The position numbers were made by a program, and so were the translations under genes. A DNA stretch of 64,000 nt from Paradesertivirga mongoliensis. GTDB lineage: Bacteria; Bacteroidota; Bacteroidia; Sphingobacteriales; Sphingobacteriaceae. The DNA lies in the NCBI RefSeq assembly GCF_024436395.1, contig NZ_JAFMZO010000002.1, positions 62,001 through 126,000 of the forward strand, read 5' to 3'. Below are positions 54,341 to 63,900 of the stretch, piece by piece (positions within the stretch are counted from its first letter, which is position 1; every line of letters begins with the position of its first letter). The notes beneath the pieces were generated by a model. It had not been told where the DNA came from. It worked only from the letters and a program-made list of their open reading frames with translations, and ran no database searches.

Positions 54341-55126
54341 GTGAAAAACATGCGCACAAACGACTCTGAGAAGGCCAGAAATTATGATGGCATATTGAAG
54401 GTACTTACCGATCTACTCGATGACGTCAACAAACTTCAAAACATGGCCACAGTTGTTGTAGTCGGATTGGGGTTAAACCAAAAATTCCCTGGGCTAGTAG
54501 AAGCATTAAAAGGTATTAATATTGACCACAACCAAGGCGAGGACTTCGAGGAGATAATTAATAGACATGCTAAGCTAGCAGAAGAAGAAGAAGATCAAGG
54601 ATACCCTTTCCTTTATTCTCAAGCATCAATCATGTTATATTCAAATCTCGAGGCCTGCATTAAACGCATAGTAATTACCTACTTTCGACATAACAACTTG
54701 ACAGAAATAAAAGAAGTTTCAAATCTAAAGATCACAGTTGCCGAATATTATAACTTAGATGATGATGACCGTTATGATTACTTATTCCAGCAATATGAAA
54801 AATCGATAACAATAGGAATTCAATATGGTGTAACAAGGTTTGAATCATTATTAAAACCAATAGGCTTATCTGGACCTATGACAGAAGAGGTTTCAAAAAC
54901 AATTTTCGAGCTAAGCCAAATTAGGAACGTCCTCTTACATAGAGGATCTATTGCAGATAGACATTTTATTAAAAGCTGTCCTTGGGTAGCTTACAATCTA
55001 GGAGACTCTATTAAGGTCGACCGAGACCAATACAACCGATTCACCGAAGCTGTGGGGGAATACTTTGTGCTGCTTGTTGAACGATTAAGAGAATTGAAAG
55101 CGATTCCACCGAGGAAGTCCGAATAG
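54341..55126 (+). CDS. HEPN-motif cargo protein
   Basis: 261 aa, all helical, AT-rich, starting with GTG at 54341 or ATG at 54350. Residues 195-200 read RNVLLH, the R-x4-H motif of HEPN ribonucleases, inside LSQIRNVLLHRGSIADRH. Another helical segment LYSNLEACIKRIVITYFRHN fits the family's core. It is isolated between terminase and portal genes and likely a moron. An RNA-cutting defence or toxin role is inferred, with no antitoxin candidate seen. Confidence 0.65.
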   Translation: MKNMRTNDSEKARNYDGILKVLTDLLDDVNKLQNMATVVVVGLGLNQKFPGLVEALKGINIDHNQGEDFEEIINRHAKLAEEEEDQGYPFLYSQASIMLYSNLEACIKRIVITYFRHNNLTEIKEVSNLKITVAEYYNLDDDDRYDYLFQQYEKSITIGIQYGVTRFESLLKPIGLSGPMTEEVSKTIFELSQIRNVLLHRGSIADRHFIKSCPWVAYNLGDSIKVDRDQYNRFTEAVGEYFVLLVERLRELKAIPPRKSE

Positions 55127-55166
55127 GCTTTCATATACCCCCAAATCTGTGCCAAAACCTTTCCCT

Positions 55167-55187
55167 CCCCGATAGTGCGTGTCGGGG
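55167..55187. terminator. Hairpin downstream of HEPN cargo gene
   Basis: Six-bp stem CCCCGA/TCGGGG, 9-base loop, 40 bases after the HEPN stop. No T-tract; weak. It lies in a 209-base interval (55127-55335) that also holds CCTTTCCCTCC (55158) and CCTGTCCTTTCG (55292). Confidence 0.45.
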
Positions 55188-55335
55188 TCGATATTCTGAG
55201 CACGTAACTGTTTTTTGCCTGTCTCTTAGTTAGTTAATTGATACACAAATAGTTGTAAATCTTTTGGTTGCAATGAAATGTGATGCTTTTACCTGTCCTT
55301 TCGTGCGGGTGCGTGAAGTGTGATTTTTGGTATCA

Positions 55336-55635
55336 ATGGAGATTATAAGAGTTGCAGATATGCTTAACGAAATGATGGAAAGAGAGGAGAACGGACAGTT
55401 CAAGCCTTTTGAAATTGAGTTTGTTACCTGCAACCTCAGAAATAATACCGGAGGTGAAATAATTACTCTTGACAGAGCGGTGTTTGTTGGCGGTCCTTCT
55501 GATAGAAAGACCGCCAGAAACCCGAACCATGGTAGAAATTTTACCCGCAATATCCGTCATCAGGATAGCGACCGGATTATAACCTTCCATCCTCTACTTG
55601 CTAGAAAATTTAACGGTAAACAGGTTGCGCAATGA
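55336..55635 (+). CDS. Hypothetical phage protein
   Basis: 99 aa from the ATG at 55336. Contains FEIEFVTCNLRNNTGGEII and an Arg-rich second half. Its stop overlaps the portal start by 4 bases. Perhaps a minor head protein. Confidence 0.55.
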   Translation: MEIIRVADMLNEMMEREENGQFKPFEIEFVTCNLRNNTGGEIITLDRAVFVGGPSDRKTARNPNHGRNFTRNIRHQDSDRIITFHPLLARKFNGKQVAQ

Positions 55636-57008
55636 GTAAGATAGAATATATCGGTAACGGTTTAGCAATGCTCGGTGAACACGGTATTATCGTGAACATG
55701 GGTGCTGATGAGCTGATTGTTGCACCTAAAAGCCCGAAGCCTGAGAGGCCAAATGAAGGTGGCAGCAGTAATGTTGCTTTCTGGGGTGAGGATAATGATT
55801 TCCCTCAACAGGTAATTGAGCGGGTTGAGAAAGATACTGAGTTGCCGCCTCTGTTGGATTGGAAAGGCCGTGCGTTGCAAGGTCGGGAGGTGGTTGCTGT
55901 TGATCTGGTATGGAATAAGGAGAAGAAAGATTTTGATGTTGTACGGATTAACGACCCTGAGATAAACAATTTTATTGCCGCCAGAACTTTCAAGCGTTAC
56001 TGGCGCGAGGCGTGTGTAGATTTTAGCTGGTTTGGAATGCCGTTTCCGGATTTGATTAAGAATGCGGGAATGGATAAGATCGCTTATCTGGGCACACACG
56101 ATGCCAGCTGGTGCCGGTGGAGTAAGCAAAATCCGAAAGGGAATATAACAGTTTGCTACGTTGCTTCGAACTGGCCGGATGCGAAAGAATCTGACCCTAC
56201 AACTATGAAGTTTCCGGTGGTGGATCCTTATGATCCATTGGCGGCTGAGAAATTAAAAGAGGATAAACGGATTCGGAGATGTGTTTTCCCGATCAATTAT
56301 CCAAGTCCGGGCAAAGCTTATTATCCGTCTACGCCTTACCACTCATTTCTTTTTTCGAAGTGGTATGATATCAAGCAGCTGATTCCTGAAATGAAAGCTT
56401 CGCTTATGCAGAAGATCCTCTCTGCAAAGTGGATTTTGCATATCCCGGTTAATTACTGGCCTTCTATTTATCCTACATGGCATCAAATGACGCCGGATGA
56501 AAGGCTTGAAAAGAAGAAATTAAAAGTTGCGGAGATTGAAAAAACATTAACGGGTACAGCAAATGCTGGTAAGACCGTGCTTTTCGAAGTTGGCGTTGAC
56601 GACCACGGCAACATTATACCAGGCTGGAAGCTTGAGCCGATAATGGATGCTTTGAAAGATGGGCAACATCTTGAAGATAGCAACGAGGCGAGTATGCACG
56701 GCATGCGCGGGCTTGGCACTGACCCTGCTTTGGTTGGTGATGGACCGGGTAAGACCAACAACGGATCCTCTTCATCGGATAAACGTATTGCCTTTAACAT
56801 CTTCGTTGCTCAATTAACTCCTTACAGAGAAGTTTTATTCGAGCCGCTATACTTCATTGCGGAATTTAATGGATGGCTAAACAGATATCCTAACCTGCGT
56901 TTCAAGGTTCTCGAAATTGAATTAGAGACCCTCGATAAAGCACACGCCACTTCTAAAGAAACGAATCCGGTTACTACCAACCCAGCTAAGGAGGGCGCAG
57001 GCAAATGA
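55632..57008 (+). CDS. Portal protein
   Basis: 458 aa. The region SSNVAFWGEDNDFPQQVIERV and the C-terminal GSSSSDKRIAFNIFVAQLTPYREVL are those of Bacteroidota phage portal proteins, forming the dodecameric head vertex for DNA passage. Coupled to the 99-aa gene before and DUF6712 after, each by 4-base overlaps. Confidence 0.75.
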   Translation: MSKIEYIGNGLAMLGEHGIIVNMGADELIVAPKSPKPERPNEGGSSNVAFWGEDNDFPQQVIERVEKDTELPPLLDWKGRALQGREVVAVDLVWNKEKKDFDVVRINDPEINNFIAARTFKRYWREACVDFSWFGMPFPDLIKNAGMDKIAYLGTHDASWCRWSKQNPKGNITVCYVASNWPDAKESDPTTMKFPVVDPYDPLAAEKLKEDKRIRRCVFPINYPSPGKAYYPSTPYHSFLFSKWYDIKQLIPEMKASLMQKILSAKWILHIPVNYWPSIYPTWHQMTPDERLEKKKLKVAEIEKTLTGTANAGKTVLFEVGVDDHGNIIPGWKLEPIMDALKDGQHLEDSNEASMHGMRGLGTDPALVGDGPGKTNNGSSSSDKRIAFNIFVAQLTPYREVLFEPLYFIAEFNGWLNRYPNLRFKVLEIELETLDKAHATSKETNPVTTNPAKEGAGK

Positions 57009-57970
57009 GCTTAATTGATACTAACGCCGAGATTAAACGGCATAACAGCAGCATTACCACTCAGTTGGAGGTTGCGAGCATACAGTCTTTTATTGATGAT
57101 GCTGAAAATAATCACCTTATTCCGGCTATTGGGCGTGCGGCATTTGACGCGCTTGTGGCTGGTAAGGCTGATTATGCGGATGGCAGCAAGGAGAAAACGC
57201 TTTTGCTGGCTCTGCAGAAGGCTTGTGTAAACTTTGCCCTGCACTATTATTCTGATAATGGCGGACTGATTATCGACAATGCCGGTATCGCTGTTTTAAC
57301 TAGCACCACCAAACGACCTGCTTCTGATAAAAAGCTGATAAGTTTTAAACGTCAGGCTTTTAACAGCGCTCATAATTCGTTGGAGCTGGCGGTTTCTTTC
57401 CTGGAAGCGAATATTGCGGACTTCGCGATTTATGCGGCGTCGGATGAGCGGGTTGAGAACCGTTCGAGGTTTATTAATACTTCGCGGGAGTTTCCGCAAA
57501 AAATCCCGGTAACGGCTGCGCTGTATACCAGGTTAAAAGCAATCATCAGTAAAGAAGAGGAAACGATCATCTTCAATATGCTGGGTGATGATCTGCTAAC
57601 TGATATCCGAACAAAGTTTCTTGCTAATAACCTTACACCTACCGAAAAAACGCTGGTTACCAAAATTCGCCATGTAATTGGTTCGAATGCCATCCGTAAA
57701 GGAATTACTTACGGACTGGTTGATGTGGAAGCCACCGGATCGTACGTGCACCGTGATACTGTTGGAGGTATTTCTGGAAACGTGGAGAACCGCGACCCGG
57801 CAGAGCTCGACCGGCTTAAACCGGTGATGCAGCAGTTGGCCTGCGATTATGAATCCGATCTGGAACGGCTTCGCATTTTCTTGAAGGATAATGTCGCTAA
57901 TCTGACCGGGTACACCGCTCCTACTGAGGTGGTGGTGAATGATCCGGATAGCAATGTTTATTTAATGTGA
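57005..57970 (+). CDS. DUF6712 phage connector-type protein
   Basis: 321 aa. Apparently two related helical halves (residues 10-160 and 165-310, each with a helical, acidic core). The pattern QSFIDDAENNHLIPAIGRAAFD is that of DUF6712 in phages of Bacteroidota. Position after portal suggests a head-tail connector. Starts by a 4-base overlap with the portal. Confidence 0.72.
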   Translation: MSLIDTNAEIKRHNSSITTQLEVASIQSFIDDAENNHLIPAIGRAAFDALVAGKADYADGSKEKTLLLALQKACVNFALHYYSDNGGLIIDNAGIAVLTSTTKRPASDKKLISFKRQAFNSAHNSLELAVSFLEANIADFAIYAASDERVENRSRFINTSREFPQKIPVTAALYTRLKAIISKEEETIIFNMLGDDLLTDIRTKFLANNLTPTEKTLVTKIRHVIGSNAIRKGITYGLVDVEATGSYVHRDTVGGISGNVENRDPAELDRLKPVMQQLACDYESDLERLRIFLKDNVANLTGYTAPTEVVVNDPDSNVYLM

Positions 57971-57974
57971 TGAT

Positions 57975-58403
57975 ATGGAATTAAAAGTTCAGCGGAAGCT
58001 TAGAACCGACGAATCGACTATAGGAGTGCTTTTTGTTAACGACATCCGCCAATGTTTTACACTGGAAGATAAAGACAGAGGTTTGGCGAAAGCTCAGCCA
58101 TTGAGGACGATTCTAGCAGCGAAAGTCTACGCTAAAACGGCTATCCCGGCAGGAAAATACGAAGTGATTGTCAACTTCAGCAATCGCTTTAAAAAGCAAC
58201 TTCCCTTATTACTGCAGGTTCCAGGGTTTGAAGGTGTGCGCATCCATCCGGGTAATACTGCTGCCGATACTGAGGGATGCATTCTGCTGGGATCATCGCA
58301 GGGAAAAAACTGGATCGGCGAAAGTCGGCTGGCATTCGAGGCCTTTATGCAGAAGCTTAAGACGGCAAGCGAAGGAGAAAAGATTTACATCACTATTGAA
58401 TAA
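57975..58403 (+). CDS. DUF5675 protein, probable lysin
   Basis: 142 aa. The segment GVRIHPGNTAADTEGCILLG resembles the active site of L,D-transpeptidase/endopeptidase folds (His, Thr, Cys), and DUF5675 proteins are encoded in phage lysis regions. A signal peptide is absent, so export needs the holin-like gene. Peptidoglycan-cutting activity is inferred. Confidence 0.72.
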   Translation: MELKVQRKLRTDESTIGVLFVNDIRQCFTLEDKDRGLAKAQPLRTILAAKVYAKTAIPAGKYEVIVNFSNRFKKQLPLLLQVPGFEGVRIHPGNTAADTEGCILLGSSQGKNWIGESRLAFEAFMQKLKTASEGEKIYITIE

Positions 58404-58408
58404 TACCT

Positions 58409-58711
58409 ATGAAAAACATGCCCGGAAGCGCGCAAGAGAATGAATTTAATGTATTCCACATTCCGAAATGGCTGCGGTCGGGAATTATGATAGGCTTTTT
58501 GTCGATCTCGCTGATATCTAACTGGTTTCTGTATAACAAAGTCGACAGGCTCTATACTGAGAAAGATAAGATGCAGGAGAAGCTTTATGAGAAAATGATA
58601 GACTATGTAAACCCGACGTTGCAGAAGATGGACCGGGCTTCGAACAAAGCCGAAGAAACGACCGTGCGGGTGGATAGTGCCTTGAATAGTATTTCACAAC
58701 AAAATAAATAA
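58409..58711 (+). CDS. Holin-like single-TM protein
   Basis: 100 aa with one membrane helix (about 29-47, IMIGFLSISLISNWFLY) and a charged coiled coil after it. It starts 5 bases after the lysin gene. Holin function is inferred from place and size. Confidence 0.6.
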   Translation: MKNMPGSAQENEFNVFHIPKWLRSGIMIGFLSISLISNWFLYNKVDRLYTEKDKMQEKLYEKMIDYVNPTLQKMDRASNKAEETTVRVDSALNSISQQNK

Positions 58712-58713
58712 CG

Positions 58714-58890
58714 ATGAAAAAACTACTGGTATGCATGCTGTTGATCTGCCTTTTTGCCGGTGGATCTGTACGGTACCAACCGCCACAAAGCAATGACATT
58801 AAAGATGTGGGCAAATCTGTGGATGCCTTCACGGCAAAGCTCGATCGATTGCAGGTATCGACCGAAAAGTTAAACAAGGCTTTAAAATAA
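58714..58890 (+). CDS. 58-aa membrane/secreted peptide of lysis cassette
   Basis: Begins MKKLLVCMLLICLFAGGSV, a signal-like hydrophobic stretch, then about 38 helical residues (KDVGKSVDAFTAKLDRL). No lipobox. It starts 2 bases after the stop of the preceding gene. Part of the lysis cassette but role unknown. Confidence 0.55.
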   Translation: MKKLLVCMLLICLFAGGSVRYQPPQSNDIKDVGKSVDAFTAKLDRLQVSTEKLNKALK

Positions 58891-58893
58891 TCG

Positions 58894-59376
58894 GTGATGA
58901 AAAATAAACTACTGGCGTTGGTGGCGGTTGCGCTGCTCTTTTCAATTGGCTTGTCGGCTTGTAAATCCCAAAAGAAACATCGTGAAAACGAGCAACGAAC
59001 AGTGGATCTTTCGGCAACGGTTAATAAGCTTGAATCTCTTGATGAAAGCAAGGTTTCGAAATCGGAAGCTAAGAGTACTGACAACAGCATTATCCGCATT
59101 GTAGAAGAGACCACTATAAAAAAAGGTGGCGATACTATCGAGACCAGGCGCAAGACAACCGACATCAACAACAATAAGGAGAAGACGAATAAGAAGGAAA
59201 AAGTATCAAAAAAGGTTCTGACCATTCGCACGCTTACTACTACTCAGATAAAGGAAAAGCAGATCATTACGATCGTAAAAAAGGTTTCGACAGGGGTGCC
59301 GTGGTGGATGTACTTTCTGGCTGGGGTGCCGTTCGCCGGAGCCGTGCTGTATATCATCAGGATAAAGTTCTTTTAA
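58894..59376 (+). CDS. Unimolecular spanin candidate
   Basis: 160 aa (start at 58894 or at the second ATG, 58897). An N-terminal lipoprotein signal ends in LSAC (Cys near 23, outer-membrane anchor). A periplasmic linker of about 115 residues is Lys/Glu/Thr-rich, and a C-terminal helix VPWWMYFLAGVPFAGAVLYII sits in the inner membrane. This topology joins both membranes in one protein, as in u-spanins, which fuse the membranes after holin and lysin act. Confidence 0.8.
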   Translation: MMKNKLLALVAVALLFSIGLSACKSQKKHRENEQRTVDLSATVNKLESLDESKVSKSEAKSTDNSIIRIVEETTIKKGGDTIETRRKTTDINNNKEKTNKKEKVSKKVLTIRTLTTTQIKEKQIITIVKKVSTGVPWWMYFLAGVPFAGAVLYIIRIKFF

Positions 59377-59385
59377 TGCTTCGGG

Positions 59386-59637
59386 ATGATGGGCTGGTGG
59401 GTTTACGAGAAGGACATTTTTGATGATTGTGCAGAGGTGGTTGCCCTGGCTAAAAAATACAACCTAACCAGCCTGCAGATTTTTGACATACGGGACAAGC
59501 TGAATACGAGAGATAATAATGCTGTTGAATCTTATCTGCAGCGATTGAAAGATTCGGGGCATCCGATTAGACACTATTGGGATATTGTAAATGAACAAAC
59601 TTATAGCCATCGATCAGAAAACGGGGAAACCTTATAA
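59386..59637 (+). CDS. Hypothetical phage protein
   Basis: 83 aa. Aromatic start (MMGWWVYEKD), then a helical part. Overlaps the next ORF by 47 bases in the +1 frame. Could be a tail-assembly helper. Confidence 0.5.
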   Translation: MMGWWVYEKDIFDDCAEVVALAKKYNLTSLQIFDIRDKLNTRDNNAVESYLQRLKDSGHPIRHYWDIVNEQTYSHRSENGETL

Positions 59638-60424
59638 GTTCTCTGCTCCGGAAAACTTTAATGAGTTTACCGAACAGCAGCTGGTTGCCTGGGCGGCGCT
59701 TTGCTTAAAGAAGCTGAACGTGGATGACCTGGTTAGAGCGGTGATGATCATTTTCTACCGAATCCCGTTTGATTTGTTTAAGAAGATCCCAGACTCGCAA
59801 AAAGTACAACTGGCTCCTACCCTTCGGTTTTTGTTTGGTAAGAATACGCTTACCCGATGGATTATAAAAGAACTATCAATCTGGTCGCTGTTTAAGGGCA
59901 CACAGAAGTTATACGGTCCGGATGACAGGCTGGCCAATTGCACCATTGCGGAGTATAGAGCATTGGAGTTGTATTACCAGGCATTTGAGAGGTTAAAGGT
60001 GAAAGGTGAAAGGGAAAAGGCGAATGATTTCTTGGATCTGTTGATTGCTACTCTTTATCGCCCAAAGCGGAAGGGTGTAATAGATAATGATATACGGGAG
60101 CCGATGAGCGAACATGCGGTGATGCAGCGGGCTAAACGCATGAGATCGCTTTCGCGGAAGATGCGCCATGCCATCCTGTTGAATTATGAGGGTATACGGC
60201 TATTTATCCGTGAAAACTACCTGGATAACCTACCTAAGGGAAAGGCCACAGCAGGCGATGGCTTGTTTGACTTTAACGGGATAATCCTTTCTGTTGCGGG
60301 CAGCAAGTTTGGCACCAAGGCCGAAACTGAGAAAGCATTGCTGTATGATTTTTTAAATCATGTGGTGATTACTTCTGAAGCTTTAGAACTTGAACAAAAA
60401 CGCATACAAAGTAAGTTAAGGTAA
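59591..60424 (+). CDS. Phage tail-region hypothetical protein
   Basis: 277 aa, helical, basic. Shows AAPENFNEFTEQQLVAWAAL-type helix pattern near 18-40 (as SAPENFNEFTEQQLVAWAA), YRPKRKG and an RAKRMRSL segment. Its stop overlaps the 169-aa gene by one base. Precedes the tail-fibre gene. Likely a tail-assembly component; family unsure. Confidence 0.55.
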   Translation: MNKLIAIDQKTGKPYKFSAPENFNEFTEQQLVAWAALCLKKLNVDDLVRAVMIIFYRIPFDLFKKIPDSQKVQLAPTLRFLFGKNTLTRWIIKELSIWSLFKGTQKLYGPDDRLANCTIAEYRALELYYQAFERLKVKGEREKANDFLDLLIATLYRPKRKGVIDNDIREPMSEHAVMQRAKRMRSLSRKMRHAILLNYEGIRLFIRENYLDNLPKGKATAGDGLFDFNGIILSVAGSKFGTKAETEKALLYDFLNHVVITSEALELEQKRIQSKLR

Positions 60425-60933
60425 TGGAAGAGCAGCAGTATATCGATTATTTTGAAAACTTGTGCCGTCAGAGCCTTGATATTAACCACGAGGTAGATGG
60501 TAAAAAGGCGTTTTTCTATTTAGATAATCCGGATAACACGGATGAAATTGATAATGCTTTTAGAAACCAGATTCAGTATCCTGCTTTCATATTGGATGCT
60601 CCTGCGGGAATGGTAAGTGGTAACGGCTCGGCTAATTATACAGATAGCCCGGTTGGAAGCTTTACGGTATTGTGCCAGGCTAAAACGCCCGAGGAAGTTA
60701 GGCAGGCGCGCGATCGTAGCAAATCGATCGGGATCAGCTTTCTGGCCCGGATGAATAAAGATGCCCGCGAAAATAAGATTGTCGCTGGTAAGCGAATCAA
60801 TTTCGTTATTAACGACAATGCGTACGAGCCAATGAACTTCCCGGCGCATCAGTTATACGGCTATGTGTTTGAGTTCTTGTTTGTATGTCCTTTCGGTTTT
60901 TCGAGTGATTCGGGAACTTGGCGGGATATATAA
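60424..60933 (+). CDS. Tail-region protein
   Basis: 169 aa, mixed alpha/beta. FEFLFVCPFGFSSDSGTW at the C-terminus and NQIQYPAFILD in the middle. Comparable in size and place to tail-completion proteins; unproven. Confidence 0.5.
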   Translation: MEEQQYIDYFENLCRQSLDINHEVDGKKAFFYLDNPDNTDEIDNAFRNQIQYPAFILDAPAGMVSGNGSANYTDSPVGSFTVLCQAKTPEEVRQARDRSKSIGISFLARMNKDARENKIVAGKRINFVINDNAYEPMNFPAHQLYGYVFEFLFVCPFGFSSDSGTWRDI

Positions 60934-60947
60934 GTTAAGGCTTAAAA

Positions 60948-63900
60948 ATGGCGGTTACCAATCCAACAACTCCTGCATCGTATAATTTCTCTAAGAACTT
61001 CATTCCCTTGAGGTTTTTATCTGATAATTATCTGGAGCAGGCGGGTGTTAAATCAATTAACGTTTTAGGGTTCTTTAATGCCGTTGCCAACGGTACCGTC
61101 ATCACCATTTCTTTTGGTGCAAATGTTGTTACGTTTACGGCTGTTAGTACAGCGCCAGACACTTCGGGTTTACAGATTCCGGCTGGTGCTGGTGATGTAG
61201 CATACGCCGCTTCGCTTGTTGCGTATTTTCAGGCAAATCACATTATCGACCAGTATTTTGATATTCACGCTTCTGGTAACGCTGTACTTTTCACTGCTAA
61301 AAAGGCTGGTACCGGATTTGACTTTACAGCTGTTACCAACGCAGTTTTCGAACTGGAAAACATTACGCCGGGCGTTACTCAAATTGTTCGTGATGCTTAC
61401 TACATACATTTTGAACTCTTCTGCCAGAATGCAGATCATACGGATTTTGTAAGCATTCATACCGCGCAGATCTCGCTTCGCTCTGATCAGCCGGGCATCT
61501 CGGAGGTTGACATTGCCGACCGGCTGAATGCATACCTGGAAACGGATGTGCTGGATATCCCGGACACGGGCAGTACCGCCGCTCTGCTCTGCAAAAAATC
61601 ATGCCGCAAGTTTTACTATACCTATGCCGAGAGCTGGGGACAGCCGGCTGTGGTGAGAAAGAAAATCAAGTCGGCCGAATACACCATTCTGGCTGGCGGG
61701 TTAAGCTTTAAAGGCAACCACGTTAAAACGCTTCCCGGATTGCTGGTACCTGATGTGGCCGACGCTACTAAGGATCGCTTTTTGAAGCAAGGCAGCAGCC
61801 ACCAGTACACACGCAAGGATCAGCCTCAGTTTTTATATTTCTTTAACACCCGGGCCACGCAAGACGGCCGCTTACGGGTGAAGTTTACGTTTACCGATGG
61901 TACTGCCTCCGCAGATGTTACGGTTACTGCTGTGGCTTTAACTACGTTGGGCAAAGTAGCTTTTAACGTTACTCACGACAGGCTTTTTACTCCTGCAGAT
62001 TATCCTGGTAAGCTGGTAAAACATTACGAGGTTTGGCTGGAGACGGTTGCCGGCGTGAAGATTTCCGAAACGCGCACGTACTACCTCAATTATAAGGCTC
62101 AGCAATTTGTTCGATACATGGTATCGTGGAGCAGCTGGGGAGCTTTTGATACGCGCCTATGCTATGGTAAGGCTACCAGCTCGCTGGAGCTGGTGCAGCA
62201 GGAAGCAAAACGGATCTTAAAGTCGGGCGATGATATTAAAAAGGGTAATTCGACTGTTTTTGATGTTAAGCTTAATAATAAGTTTAAGGTTTCTACCGGC
62301 CACATAGACCGAAGCGAATTGATCTTAAACCGCGATTTCTACTTATCGCCGCACAAGTTTCGCTATACATCCGGACTGTTTTTACCCATTAAAGTTACGT
62401 CGAAGGACATTCCGGAGATACCCGATGGCGAAACCCTGTTTCACCAGGAGTTTGAATATGAGTACCGGTTTACCGACGACGTATTCACCGAGGGTGATGT
62501 GGATGAACCAGGACTCGGAATCGAGGGTTTTTTTTTTAACTCCGTAATCCCTTCTCTTCCGTCTAACGGGATAATCGAAACAGACCCGACCGTGCCCAGC
62601 TGGGTAAAGGCCATTACTCAGGCAGATATTAATAAATGGAATTTATTTAACCAGGACGGCTATAATAAGGCGAATTGGGATATTGCATACAGCTGGGGCA
62701 ATCACAACACCATGGGTTACGCCCTTTCTGCTAACTACTACGACAAAACCACCTCAGACGGCCGCTTCATTCAAAACCGCTACGATTACCAGACCGATGC
62801 CCGGCTAAACGTAAGAGGTGGGAAATTTTTGAATTACCTGGTGATACCGAACGGAGCTCCGTCTGTTCTCGATATGGAAGAAGGCGAATGCGCCATTTAC
62901 TTCGATACTTCGGGTTTAGGTGGCGGAGCTCCGCAGCCACCGGTGATTGCGAACTTCCCTGATCTGGGCGATGTAGACATCTCTGGCCGGTTGGATGGTT
63001 ACGAAGTATATTGGAACGCCACGGCCAGCAAGTATATGCACCGGGCTCCTGCCGGATCTGGCGTTTCTTCCTGGAATGATTTGACGGATAAACCGACAAC
63101 GTTATCCGGATACGGGATACAGACTGAAGGCGATGGCAGGTGGTTGGGTATTAATGCCACGGCGGCGAATAGTACGAAATGGAACGGATACCAATATGTG
63201 GGGTTAGTGACGCCTAACTCCTATATGATGGCTTTTGATGGTACTAATTGGGGCGCATCTACAGCTGCACAAATTCAATCCTTTCTCGGCCTCGGTTCAG
63301 CAGCTTATTTGAACGCTTCGCAAAGTGCAACAGCTAACACTGCGGCTCAACGTGATGCTGATGGAACATTATCAGCATCAACACTAAATCAAAATCAGTC
63401 CTTGCGGGCATCTGAAACTTTTGACGCTATTTACGCTGGATTTTCAACGGATGGTTTTATCAGAAAATATGATATAAATTCTGTAAAGCTATCGCTCGGC
63501 CTCGGCTCAGCAGCTTATTTGAATGCTTCAACAACTAATACAGCGAGTACAGTTGTGCAACGAGATGCCTTTGGACAGATCGAAGGGCAAAATATTAATG
63601 CTGCCGGTTATCTTAACTCCGTTGATGATGTTGATGCCGGTGGGATTGGATATATCATGGGAAAGGTTGGCGCAAGTAATACGATCAGAAGCTTTTCGGC
63701 AAATTATTTAAAGACCTTTCTCGGCCTCGGCTCCAACGCTTTCAGCTCTACTGCTTATTTGCCGTTGACAGCTGGTTCGGGAAGTCCGTTGAGCGGAACC
63801 CTTCATTCAGGCATAACAGGTTTAATTTTTTCAGCACAGGGAGCAACCGCAGAAAGGCGAATAATGTATCTCGCTAATACGGGGGGAGATATTGCTTTCG

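Noticed and set aside
59386..60424. Overlap read as a programmed frameshift of tail chaperones
   Set aside because: The 47-base overlap is in the +1 frame, no standard slippery heptamer lies in frame, and the second gene has its own ATG.
62767..63099. Minus-strand ORF within the tail fibre
   Set aside because: Antisense shadow of the continuous fibre frame; no support.
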